Of a DNA stretch of 17,924 nt, positions 1-8,148 are shown piece after piece. Source of the stretch: DASYAN01 sp036501345 (lineage in GTDB: Bacteria > Chloroflexota > Ktedonobacteria > Ktedonobacterales > Ktedonobacteraceae); the NCBI GenBank assembly GCA_036501345.1, contig DASYAN010000586.1:1-17924 (forward strand). The letters are read 5' to 3'. A program made the position numbers and the translations under genes. Below the pieces are notes generated by a model that worked only from the letters and a program-made list of their open reading frames with translations, had not been told where the DNA came from and did not search any database. Position 1 is the first letter of the stretch. Every line of letters begins with the position of its first letter.

Positions 1-174
1 CGTTCCGACACAAAACGGCTTCCCGCAAGGGGTATGTGATCGGACAAATCCAGCGAGGCCACGCTGTTTCTTTCCTCCCAATCCCTCAAGGGAATGGGTC
101 CCCACAAGGACGTTTTAGGGATAGATAATTTTCCAGAGATCTTCATCCACAATTTACAGATGCATCTGATTAAA

Positions 175-1512
175 ATGACGTTTAGCAAGCAATATGGGCG
201 TGAGAATATAAGCCGCCGTACATTTCTCCAACGGGCAATAGCTATCAGCCTAACAACGAGTTCGGCATCCACACTGCTGACTGGATGTGGCCTCGCTAGT
301 GACGAGTCCTCCTCGATCGATCTGATCACGGTTTGGGGTGGTGCAGAACTGGACTCGTTCAATGCAGTACTCGCGCCATTTCGACATATGCAGCATATCA
401 CTGTTAATATCGAGTCTACCCGTGACCTGAATGCTACCCTCACCAGCCGTTTGCGTGGGAATAATCCTCCTGACATAGCCGTGCTTCCCAACCCCGGTGC
501 CATGCAGCAACTCGCCAGCCAAAATAAGTTGATCCGCTTGGACCACTTATTAGATATGAACCAAGTGAAAAAAGACTATGCCCAATCTTGGATCGATCTC
601 GGCTCGTACCATGGTAGCTTCTACGGGCTCTTCTATAAGACAGCCAATAAAGGCACAGTCTGGTACAGTCCCAGGCAATTCCAATCTCTTGGCTATAAGA
701 TACCTACTACTTGGTCAGAGATGCTAGCCCTCTCAGATCAGATTGCTAGCAACGGCAGATATCCATGGGCCATTGGTGTCGAGAACGGACCCGCCAGTGG
801 TTGGCCCGCCTCCGACTGGATTGCGGAGATTTACTTGAAGCTGTTTGGACCAGAAATGTATGATAAATGGGTCGCTCATAAGATTCCCTGGACGCACAGG
901 AGCATCAAAACAGCCTTCCAATTATTCGGCAAAATTGCCAGCGGCCAGCACTACGTCAACGGCACACCCCAATCTATCCAGGCCATATCGTTTGATAAAG
1001 CCATACAGGAGCCATTCGCCAATCCTCCTCAGGCTTATATGGACTACTTGGGCGATTTTGCCACAACGCTCATCGCACAGGCATATCCTCATGCCAAAGC
1101 AGGAACCGATTATAATTTCTTCCCTTTTCCCACTCTTACCAATCAATATCAAGATGCCCTTACTGGCAGTACTGATGTCGTAGTCGTCATGAAAAATACG
1201 GCAGCTGCCCAAACATTGATCAACTATCTCGCGACGGCAGAGGCACAAACGATCTGGGTCAAACGTGGTGGATTTACATCACCGAATAAGTCGATCGACC
1301 TGGGTGCATACCCCAATGCTGTCACTAGAGCCTCTGCGCAGATGCTCACTAGCACGACATTGTTTCGCTATGGCGCGGGCGATCTGATGCCTCCACCAAT
1401 CCAGCGTAGTTTCTGGCAGGGACTGCTTACCTTTATCGGCGATCAAAGTAGACTTGATAGCGTCTTAAATGATATCGAGTCTACGGCGCAAGAGGCCGAT
1501 CAGCCAGTTTAG
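175..1512 (+). CDS. Extracellular solute-binding lipoprotein of a carbohydrate ABC importer
   Basis: This is probably the extracytoplasmic receptor (family 1, maltose/sn-glycerol-3-phosphate type) that delivers a sugar or oligosaccharide to the permease encoded next. The N-terminus has a twin-arginine-like SRRTFLQ motif (residues 13-19 from the start chosen here), a hydrophobic stretch and a lipobox LTGC with Cys38, so it is predicted to be a membrane-anchored lipoprotein. The mature part opens with ITVWGGAELDSF, typical of the family, and the 445-residue length is normal. The frame is open to an ATG at 94 and there is another ATG at 160. I prefer 175 because it puts the arginine pair at a normal distance from the N-terminus; no start has a convincing Shine-Dalgarno. 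Its stop overlaps the ribosome-binding site of the permease gene, so the two are co-translated. The substrate cannot be read from the sequence. Confidence 0.85.
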   Translation: MTFSKQYGRENISRRTFLQRAIAISLTTSSASTLLTGCGLASDESSSIDLITVWGGAELDSFNAVLAPFRHMQHITVNIESTRDLNATLTSRLRGNNPPDIAVLPNPGAMQQLASQNKLIRLDHLLDMNQVKKDYAQSWIDLGSYHGSFYGLFYKTANKGTVWYSPRQFQSLGYKIPTTWSEMLALSDQIASNGRYPWAIGVENGPASGWPASDWIAEIYLKLFGPEMYDKWVAHKIPWTHRSIKTAFQLFGKIASGQHYVNGTPQSIQAISFDKAIQEPFANPPQAYMDYLGDFATTLIAQAYPHAKAGTDYNFFPFPTLTNQYQDALTGSTDVVVVMKNTAAAQTLINYLATAEAQTIWVKRGGFTSPNKSIDLGAYPNAVTRASAQMLTSTTLFRYGAGDLMPPPIQRSFWQGLLTFIGDQSRLDSVLNDIESTAQEADQPV

Positions 1513-1525
1513 GAGAATGGAGCAT

Positions 1526-2437
1526 ATGCAACTAATAGCCAAAAATAATGCATTGCAAAAGGGCACGCAAAGGCCAAATTGGCATAGCATGTTCACGCCG
1601 TGGATCTGGATTGCACCCACGATAATAATGGTTGCCATCTTCCTGTTCTACCCTATGCTTAACACCATCTGGCTCAGTTTCTTCAATGCCAACTCATCGC
1701 GCTTTGTCGGCCTCGACAATTATCGGTATATCTTCACAAGTCCCAATATGCTCACAATACTCAAGAACAATCTGCTCTGGCTGGTCCTTGGAACCACTGC
1801 AACAATCGCATTTGGATTAGTCATCGCAGTACTGGTAGACCGTGTTCGCTTCGAGAGCCAGGTAAAGGCAGCTATCTTTGTGCCAATGGCAATCTCACTT
1901 GTTGGAGCTGGCGTTATCTGGCGTTTTATCTACCAATATAGTGCTCCCAATCAGCCACAGATCGGTCTGCTCAATGCTATCGTTACTTCCCTGGGAGGAC
2001 AACCACAGGCATGGCTCATTACTCCCGGCAATAATATAGCCTTGATCGCTGCCTATGTGTGGATGTGGACAGGCTTTTGCATGGTCATTCTCTCGGCAGC
2101 TCTCAAGAGTATCCCTTCTGATATCCTTGAAGCTGCACGCACAGATGGAGCTAGCAGCCTCACCATCTTCTTGCGCATCACAGTGCCAATGATCAGTCCG
2201 ACTATTGCAGTCGTTGCAACCACCATGATCATCAACATTCTCAAAATCTTTGACATCATCTATGTCATGACTGGAGGAAACTATCACACCAGCGTCGTCG
2301 CCGTAGAGTTCTACCAGCAAGTCTTCAATTTCAATAGGTTTGGTGTTGGTAGTGCCCTGACCGTACTGCTGCTAATAGCTGTTATTCCCATCATGATTAT
2401 CAATACACGGCTCTTGCGCATACACAAGGGTCAGTAA
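1526..2437 (+). CDS. ABC sugar transporter permease, MalF/UgpA type
   Basis: This is an integral membrane subunit of a carbohydrate importer. About six hydrophobic segments are visible, starting with WIWIAPTIIMVAIFLFYP. The cytoplasmic EAA loop that docks the ATPase is present as EAARTDGASSLTIFLRITVP, with the conserved Gly. The first-permease signature AxxFxGLxNY appears as RFVGLDNYRYIF. The start at 1526 has AGGAG at 1511-1515, ten bases away, which overlaps the stop of the binding-protein gene. An in-frame ATG at 1517 and the open frame back to 1469 are alternatives. Length (304 residues) and C-terminus look complete. In known operons a MalG-type permease follows directly. None is found in the next 600 bases or elsewhere in the window, and no ATPase is encoded here either. 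Confidence 0.88.
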   Translation: MQLIAKNNALQKGTQRPNWHSMFTPWIWIAPTIIMVAIFLFYPMLNTIWLSFFNANSSRFVGLDNYRYIFTSPNMLTILKNNLLWLVLGTTATIAFGLVIAVLVDRVRFESQVKAAIFVPMAISLVGAGVIWRFIYQYSAPNQPQIGLLNAIVTSLGGQPQAWLITPGNNIALIAAYVWMWTGFCMVILSAALKSIPSDILEAARTDGASSLTIFLRITVPMISPTIAVVATTMIINILKIFDIIYVMTGGNYHTSVVAVEFYQQVFNFNRFGVGSALTVLLLIAVIPIMIINTRLLRIHKGQ

Positions 2438-2443
2438 GGTTAG

Positions 2444-2525
2444 GCATGTGTCAAAAAGGGGCCATTCTGCTTGACAGTGTTGACCTTGTACGAGCACAAA
2501 ACTGTCAAGTGGATTTGACGCATGC
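2444..2525. repeat. Nested inverted repeat downstream of the permease gene
   Basis: An outer 12-bp arm GCATGTGTCAAA (2444-2455) pairs with TTTGACGCATGC (2514-2525) with one G-U wobble. Inside it a perfect 9-bp arm CTTGACAGT (2470-2478) pairs with ACTGTCAAG (2501-2509). The right outer arm is not followed by a T-run, so a classic intrinsic terminator is not supported. The 82-bp unit could be a small palindromic mobile repeat, a site left by recombination, or a structured 3' end of the importer transcript. Confidence 0.55.
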
Positions 2526-3052
2526 TTTATTGATCCCAGCATAGAAAACTAATACCTCGGATTCGTCGGTGCTCAGAGCCCTTTTTGAGGGAAAGATTTT
2601 GCTGTTCGCTTATTCTCAAGGAGCTAGAAAATACTTTTCAGGCGCCTAATACCAGAGGGAGAAACTCATCAGTTGTGTGTTCTTTCGCTTGAAAATCTCT
2701 TCTTAGCTGTTCTGCTCAGAAGAGAAATGGGTAGTCAACAAACGGTCCAGCTAAAAAAAGGGCTCTCATCCAAGCTCTCGCCTAGCTCTTTAGATCTTTA
2801 CGCTGGGATCTATAGAAATCAAGAGGATTTGTCCCTGTTTCTCCCTGTACCAGCATACCAAGTTCTACTATACTACCTTTTGAAAAGCTCAGGAATAACT
2901 GCTCAGAGTCACACGGGCGCAATGAATTGGGCCCCTACACTCGCGCGATAAATCGCGTTATCCAGCTAAGTGGTACCTGAGTAGTCACGCTCAGGAATAA
3001 CTATGGGCTCTCTCCTGCTAAAGACCGCTGCAATTGTTACTTACCAAAAAAC
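2526..3052. other. Gene-poor stretch between importer and methyltransferase
   Basis: No recognisable gene was found on either strand. A 92-codon open frame lies at 2673-2951 (+), but it has no Shine-Dalgarno, no family motif and an unremarkable composition, so I do not call it. No remnant of a MalG permease could be read in any frame. No clear promoter pair is visible in front of the gene that starts at 3074. Confidence 0.5.
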
Positions 3053-3073
3053 ATGGCCGAGGTATTGCCTACG

Positions 3074-3604
3074 ATGACAAATATCTATCTGGTTTACTTA
3101 GAACTTCTATTACAGATTATTGCTCTCATTCTTTTAATAGCGGGATGTATGTTCATGCTTATTGTCTTCTTGGGCGCACCTTTTGTCCCAACCCCCATGA
3201 GCATCATTAAAGACCTTATCCAAATTGCAAACATCTCAAAAGACGATATCGTCATCGACCTTGGCTCAGGTGATGGCAGAATGCTTATCCAGACTGCTCG
3301 CCAGGGAGCCATAGCCAAAGGCTGGGAGATAAACCCGTTGCTTGTCCTTTGGACACACCTCGCTGTGCACCACTACAGAGTCGGAAAGAGAGTCAAGGTC
3401 CATCTACAAAACTACTACAAAGCCGATCTCTCAGATGCTACAGTCGTCTTTCTCTATAGCTTTCCTCCGCATCTGCCCAAACTCGAACAAAAGCTACAAA
3501 AAGACCTCCAAGCAGGAACAACGATCATAAGCTATAAATTTACCTTCCCAACCCTCAAGCTAACTGCGAGCCCCAAGCCAGGCATATTTATCTATACTAT
3601 TTGA
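3074..3604 (+). CDS. Membrane-anchored class I SAM-dependent methyltransferase
   Basis: The first ~45 residues form one long hydrophobic segment (LLLQIIALILLIAGCMFML and following). It is followed by a compact Rossmann methyltransferase domain with motif I VIDLGSGDGR, then an acidic-loop equivalent WEINPL, and a later block DATVVFLYSFPPHL. One N-terminal helix plus a short methyltransferase of about 180 residues resembles the FAM173/ATPSCKMT-type protein-lysine methyltransferases and their bacterial relatives; the substrate here is unknown. I place the start at 3074 because GAGG lies at 3059-3062. An in-frame ATG at 3053 would add seven residues but has no ribosome-binding site. The C-terminus ends shortly after a beta-hairpin-like stretch and looks complete. 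The gene stands alone on its strand. Confidence 0.72.
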   Translation: MTNIYLVYLELLLQIIALILLIAGCMFMLIVFLGAPFVPTPMSIIKDLIQIANISKDDIVIDLGSGDGRMLIQTARQGAIAKGWEINPLLVLWTHLAVHHYRVGKRVKVHLQNYYKADLSDATVVFLYSFPPHLPKLEQKLQKDLQAGTTIISYKFTFPTLKLTASPKPGIFIYTI

Positions 3605-3864
3605 GTTTGACCTTATTTTTCTGTGATTAACGAAGTATCACTATAGCAATTGCAGAAAAATTGAACTTACAGCCATGCCACAGCTTTTCAAAAGGTAGCA
3701 CTGAATCTCGATTATTAAGAACGATCGTCAGGACTGCTCTCGCCAATTGTATCTAGCCGTGGCATTCTGTTAAAAGTACAGTAACAGAGGTTTACAGGAT
3801 TGCCTAGTGAGAAAGAGGGACAAATGTCACTGCTGAAATCGGCAAAGGAACGAGATGCGCAGCA
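3605..3864. other. Convergent intergenic region
   Basis: No gene is seen between the stops of two convergent genes. A weak inverted repeat is present (ATGCCACAGCT at 3675-3685 against AGCCGTGGCAT at 3755-3765, 10 of 11 pairs), but its 69-base loop and lack of a T-run make a terminator call unsafe. Confidence 0.35.
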
Positions 3865-6800
3865 TTATTCCTCACCCTCTTCTCCATTATCCCGACCCAT
3901 ACGATATTTGATGTCGTAGTTAATGATAAAATCTAGCTCTTCGTCTGTGAAACCGTAGTGTTTGGCAAGTACATGGTCGATTTCATCTAAGAGAGGTTTA
4001 GAGAAACCCATTCTATACTCTTCTATTTCAATTAGATCTCCTTCCTTTTGTGTAGGTGATTTTGTATTTGGCTTTGTATTTCTTGTACCTCTTTTAGCAT
4101 TTATTTTAATATCTTGTTCTAATTGAATGGATAATTCTACTAATTCGTTTTGAGCATAAATTTCATTGCCTGATGGGAAGTCCTTGACGAGAGCATGCGA
4201 AAGATGAAAGCCATCCGAATAGGTTGCAAACCAAACGTAGAAAAGAGAGCTATTCATGAGTGCCATAACAATACGCGAGGGAAGTGACTCTTTAAAATAG
4301 AGGAATCTTCCATGAGCAGGTTTAGTTATAATTCCATTTTTTCTGTAGAAAGGAATAGTACAAGTGGCTTTCATCCAATAGTTCGTTGCTTCTTGGTAGT
4401 AAACAAAGTGGTCAGTTTTTTGTGGACATATATTCATAGCTAAACTGATTCCCTTTGCCTTATGCTGCACTTTCTGTAATATAATTTCCTGTATTGAGGA
4501 GGTAAGCTTGGGAAAAACTTGCGGTTTTACAACTTGTTTAGTGGCAGAGTAAGTTAGTGTATCTATTAAGTGGGCTCTCTCAGATGCGTACCAGCGCTGT
4601 ATCTTTGTTACATATGATTCATTTTCAGCTTTTTTGTTTTTTGCAAGTGCAATAGTGAGTCGTTGAAAGGCTCCCTCAAAAAGTTTAGAAGGAAAAATCT
4701 CGAAATTAGACAGCCAAAGCTGAGATGTGCAAAGTGAGATTTTACTTCGTAAATTGTCAAAACGCTCACTTCCACATATACTAAGAGGAACAATCAGCCC
4801 CATGTAACTACTTTCTGGATTATTCAGTGTAAGAGAACGCTCAATAGTAGCTGCATACAAATTGCCACAACTGTCTGTTTGATAACCTCGCACTGTATAT
4901 TGTTGTCTAACTTTACTGTATTCTATGTATGGCGGATTTCCAATAATTACATCAAACCCACCACTCGTTATAATGCCATAAAACTCAACAAACCAGTGGA
5001 ATGGTTGGTGATTCTTGAGCCATTTTTCGTATTTCTGCTGGTAATCCTGCTCGCTTGGAATATTATTGCGATCAATGCCATACTCCATGGCAAGATAGGG
5101 ATCGAGTTCGGAGCGCAAGGCATCCAGCTTATTGCGAACCTCTTGTTTGTATTGAGCAGAGGTGCTGCGATCGAGTTCGATCTCGTCGGTGGTCTGTATT
5201 GTACGAAAATATTCTACCGCACTTCCAAGTTCTTGAGCCTTCTGCTCAATGCGCTGCAATATTTCATCCGCAGCAGCTTGCATAGAGAGACCCTTTCCAA
5301 TAGCACTACGGACCTCATCCAGGCTGGTGAAGCCTACCAGGGTATTTCCGGCAAGCACATTGAAGTCAATGTCGGGCAATGGCTCGATGTCATCTGGCTT
5401 TTCGACCTGTGCGACGAGCTTGAGGAAGAGGCGCAGTTTGCAGATTTCGATCGCTTCTTCCATGATGTCGACGCCGTAGAGGTTGTTGATCATGATCGAT
5501 TTGAGGATGAAATATTCACGGCTATAGTATCTGGCAACGTGCTTGAGGATGTCTCGGAAGCGTTCGATGTGAGAATAGTTCTTGCGCTTGTGGAGCTCAA
5601 TGGACTTGTCGAGCTGGTCATGTTCGTCGACAAAGGTCTGCATGCGGATCAAGCAGGCCTCGTACAAGGGTTTGAGGATGTTTAAGGCGGCAAAGAGAAA
5701 ATCTCCCGAGCCACATGTGGGGTCAAGGATCTTTACCTTCTCAATACTCTCGTAGAAAGCAAGTAGCAGGTCTGGCCCCTCACAACAGGTAATACTATCT
5801 TGAGCAAACTGACCAATATCAAGATTGTAGGTAATCAGATCGTTGATCGAGGTGATTGCTCCGGTCACGATCTTCTCACGGATTTCTTCGTAGCGTTTCC
5901 GTCGTTCGACCACCTCGCGCCAGATCTCGGTTGGCAAAGCATACTCCTGTGCTGCTGTTTTGTTCCATTCTGAACGCTGTGAAACGTCGGCGATGCCTGC
6001 TTCAATTTCTCGTGGCAGTAGCAATTTTATTCCTTTGGCAACGGCTTGATGGATATAGTCATCAGGGTTATCGCACAGCAGTGACCAGACGGGTCCATCT
6101 GGCGTGAAGGCAATCGGGCATTGTTTCCCTGTAGATTCAAATAGAAAAGGAATAATCGTATTTTTACTAATATATTCGGTAATATCCTCCTTGGTGTAAT
6201 AGGCTCCCATTTGTTTCTGGTTAATGTGCTTTTCAAAGATATAGCCTAAAACGTCAGGGGTGATTTCGTTGCCAGCTTTATCCAGACGATTGTCCAAGTG
6301 CCAGGTGAATTCATCAAAGAAGTCGAAAACACGCTCGAAAGCTTGGTCGGGGATCTGGATATCGAGATAGGTATGCTCTAGCTGGTGAATATCGAAAATG
6401 CCACCATTCAGATATGGAACATTGCCAAGCAGTTGCTCTAATTCTGGAGTGCGCCCATGTGCATTCAAACCTTCGTGGAAGAAACGGAGAAGGAAAGAGC
6501 GATAGAAAGAGTGGAATGCATCTGGCCCGTTCAGCTTCTGAGACATTTCTAACCGCTGGCGCAAGTAATTGCGCTCACCATCTAACATATGCTTACTTTT
6601 GGTGTCAAGAAAGCCCTGCCTCTGGATGAAATAGATGAACATCAAGCGATTGAGCATGACCGAGGTATACCACTCTCGGTCGTCTTGAACTGTGATCCCC
6701 TGGATAAAACCGAGAAAGGTTGCATGTTCTTTCTTGAACCGATCATAAAACTTCTTGGTAAATTTTTCGACATCGAAGCTTTTTTTGAGTTTGCTTGCTA

Positions 6801-6867
6801 CCCATTGGTGCGTGAGGTTTGCATCTTCCTCGAGATACTCCTTGATGCGCGGCTTGTTTGGTACCAT
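3865..6867 (-). CDS. Eco57I-like class I DNA adenine methylase (type IIG/BREX-like architecture)
   Basis: This large N6-adenine DNA methyltransferase has a gamma-class motif order. SAM-binding motif I DPTCGSGDF lies at about residues 382-390, motif II GVDIMEEA from 465, a region reading NVLAGNTLVG follows, and the catalytic NPPY is at 644-647. N-terminal to motif I is the helical region common to this family, with DREWYTSVMLNRLMFIYFIQ and later QMGAYYTKEDIT. The C-terminal third (about 660-940) should be the target-recognition domain, and the conserved tail HYGFTDEELDFIINYDIKY is present. No PD-(D/E)XK endonuclease motif is visible, and no nuclease, helicase or BREX/DISARM partner is encoded nearby, so it may only modify DNA. 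The ATG at 6867 has AGGAG twelve bases upstream. The C-terminal part is visibly more AT-rich than the motif I region, as if the recognition domain had been exchanged. Confidence 0.85.
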   Translation of the reverse strand: MVPNKPRIKEYLEEDANLTHQWVASKLKKSFDVEKFTKKFYDRFKKEHATFLGFIQGITVQDDREWYTSVMLNRLMFIYFIQRQGFLDTKSKHMLDGERNYLRQRLEMSQKLNGPDAFHSFYRSFLLRFFHEGLNAHGRTPELEQLLGNVPYLNGGIFDIHQLEHTYLDIQIPDQAFERVFDFFDEFTWHLDNRLDKAGNEITPDVLGYIFEKHINQKQMGAYYTKEDITEYISKNTIIPFLFESTGKQCPIAFTPDGPVWSLLCDNPDDYIHQAVAKGIKLLLPREIEAGIADVSQRSEWNKTAAQEYALPTEIWREVVERRKRYEEIREKIVTGAITSINDLITYNLDIGQFAQDSITCCEGPDLLLAFYESIEKVKILDPTCGSGDFLFAALNILKPLYEACLIRMQTFVDEHDQLDKSIELHKRKNYSHIERFRDILKHVARYYSREYFILKSIMINNLYGVDIMEEAIEICKLRLFLKLVAQVEKPDDIEPLPDIDFNVLAGNTLVGFTSLDEVRSAIGKGLSMQAAADEILQRIEQKAQELGSAVEYFRTIQTTDEIELDRSTSAQYKQEVRNKLDALRSELDPYLAMEYGIDRNNIPSEQDYQQKYEKWLKNHQPFHWFVEFYGIITSGGFDVIIGNPPYIEYSKVRQQYTVRGYQTDSCGNLYAATIERSLTLNNPESSYMGLIVPLSICGSERFDNLRSKISLCTSQLWLSNFEIFPSKLFEGAFQRLTIALAKNKKAENESYVTKIQRWYASERAHLIDTLTYSATKQVVKPQVFPKLTSSIQEIILQKVQHKAKGISLAMNICPQKTDHFVYYQEATNYWMKATCTIPFYRKNGIITKPAHGRFLYFKESLPSRIVMALMNSSLFYVWFATYSDGFHLSHALVKDFPSGNEIYAQNELVELSIQLEQDIKINAKRGTRNTKPNTKSPTQKEGDLIEIEEYRMGFSKPLLDEIDHVLAKHYGFTDEELDFIINYDIKYRMGRDNGEEGEE

Positions 6868-6932
6868 CTATCGTCTGTGCTCCTCACGCTCGGATATATT
6901 GTATTGCAATGAATAAAAATGCTGTAAAAATT

Positions 6933-7240
6933 GGGACACTTGGGACACTCGGGACACTCGGGACAAAGGTTACTAACTCCATGCTAATCATATGAAACTG
7001 ACCATTGGGACACTCGGGACACTCGGGACACTCGGGACACTCGGGACGAAGGTTACTAACTCCATGCTAATCATATGAAACTGACTAATGTTACACTCTT
7101 TACTAATTTTAGACTTTGTACGGAGATTACTGACTATGTGCCAATCATGAGAAAATTATTAAGGTTACACTCTTTTATTTATATTAATGATATAACAGAG
7201 ATTACTCCTGTGTCAAGAGAGAGAAGAGAGATAATGCTGA
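6933..7240. repeat. Decaying tandem array, ~74-bp unit with internal 9-bp repeats
   Basis: The first unit (6933-7006) has three 9-bp copies of GGGACACTC or GGGACACTT plus GGGAC, then a unique part AAGGTTACTAACTCCATGC and onward. The second (7007-7089) has four 9-bp copies plus GGGAC and repeats the unique part exactly for 37 bases (6966-7002 equals 7049-7085). A third unit (7090-7163) starts GTTACACTC and keeps a degenerate unique part (GATTACTGACTATGTGCCAATCATGAGAAA). A fourth starts at 7164 with GTTACACTCTTT and fades out. Unit length is 74 bases, or 83 where one extra 9-mer is present. The array lies 65 bases upstream of the methylase start. An open frame at 7075-7302 runs through it but has no support as a gene. 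Confidence 0.8.
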
Positions 7241-7652
7241 AAAAGCACACTGCATTCCGCTCGCAAATTCCCTGGGTGAAGAATGTGTGTTTCATGTTAT
7301 AATTATGTCTATATGTGTTATCTCTTGAAGGAGGCTAATTTGGATTCCATTAATCTTTTCGATTATGAGATTCTTGCTAAAAAGGCTTTGGAGCCTGCTA
7401 GCTGGGACTATTATGAGAGGTAGTGATGATTGCCAGTACATTTGCGACGCGTACTCTAGAAGTGATTATGGGTGTAGCACCTCTGTTGCTCAAGGGTATT
7501 GTCACTGCAGAAGATGCACTGGTCGCTCTTGAGTATGACGTAAATGGGATCATCGTTTCTAATCATGGTGGTCGGCAGCTGTGTCGTTTGTCAGATAAAG
7601 TGGCTCATGGTGATAAACTCCGCAATAAGAACCAGGATATGAAGAGATAGAT

Positions 7653-7717
7653 GAGCTTATTGCAAAAGAAGGCTCCACCATTTGTGCAATGATGGAGCCT
7701 TCTTTTGCAATAAGCTC
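7653..7717. terminator. Long hairpin, probable bidirectional terminator inside the mini-transposon
   Basis: Two 25-bp arms (7653-7677 and 7693-7717) are perfectly complementary around a 15-base loop. Each arm has a GGCTCC core and an A/T-rich tract (CAAAAGAA, or TTCTTTTG on the opposite arm). It lies just after the stop of the passenger gene at 7736-8023 (-) and could shield both the cargo and flanking genes from read-through. Such a long perfect stem could also be a structural or recombination feature. Confidence 0.6.
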
Positions 7718-7735
7718 GAGGTGGGTAAGGCTTTA

Positions 7736-8023
7736 TCAGTGAGACACCAAAGGCAGGTATTTGATCACAAGTATATATAAAACAGCATTAAAATTCATAA
7801 AGCCGTAATATATCATAACCGTATTGAATACCAGTGCGGACAGGAAAATTACCATGAAAGGCGATGGTTGCCACGAATACCCTTGACACATCTTTGAAAT
7901 TCGTTGAAGCATCGCTCGCAGTAGCAGCGGCCAGGATTGCTCCTTGGTCTTCTCGGGAAGAGCAGCGATTTTTACGGTTGTGTCAGAGCGATGATCAAGA
8001 TCATTCATAAAAGTTGTGTTCAT
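7736..8023 (-). CDS. Small membrane protein carried by the mini-transposon
   Basis: I do not recognise this 95-residue protein. Its first half is hydrophilic and charged (NDLDHRSDTTVKIAALPEK). The second half holds two hydrophobic segments with a short link, roughly residues 54-71 (SPFMVIFLSALVFNTVMI) and 78-92 (FNAVLYILVIKYLPL). That makes it a likely inner-membrane protein with a cytoplasmic N-terminal tail. The start is well supported: AAAGGAGA lies ten bases upstream of the ATG at 8023. It is the only gene within the element, reads leftward, and ends just before the long hairpin. A complete ribosome-binding site and terminator suggest a real expressed cargo gene; no function can be inferred from sequence alone. 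Confidence 0.65.
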   Translation of the reverse strand: MNTTFMNDLDHRSDTTVKIAALPEKTKEQSWPLLLRAMLQRISKMCQGYSWQPSPFMVIFLSALVFNTVMIYYGFMNFNAVLYILVIKYLPLVSH

Positions 8024-8148
8024 ATTACTCTTTTCTCCTTTAATATATTGTGGACATAAATACCATCCAGAGCTACTATAGCACAGCTGTATAGTTCGCC
8101 ATGAAACACAAGGATAAGCTCGATGCGATTTAATCGCAAAAGCTTATA

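Noticed and set aside
3..128. Open frame from the left window edge to TAA at 126-128, reading FRHKTASRKGYVIGQI and onward
   Set aside because: It could be the tail of an upstream gene, but 41 codons without a recognisable motif are not enough to call it.
2673..2951. 92-codon open frame between importer and methyltransferase
   Set aside because: No ribosome-binding site, no family motif and no neighbour in translational coupling; probably chance.
4879..5685. 268-codon open frame on the plus strand inside the methylase gene
   Set aside because: It is antisense to a strongly supported methylase with intact motifs; no independent features.
6933..7089. Repeat array considered as a CRISPR locus
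   Set aside because: Units are in direct tandem with a 9-bp sub-period and repeated, not unique, sequence between them; there are no spacers and no cas genes.
7423..7650. 75-codon frame containing LKGIVTAEDALVALEYD considered as a small gene
   Set aside because: It is an internal fragment of the hydroxy-acid oxidase; its last residues come from the inserted element.
8114..8147. Hairpin ATAAGCT/AGCTTAT with inner GCGATT/AATCGC considered as a terminator
   Set aside because: It lies upstream of the passenger gene start and has no T-run; it may simply be part of the element's internal end structure.
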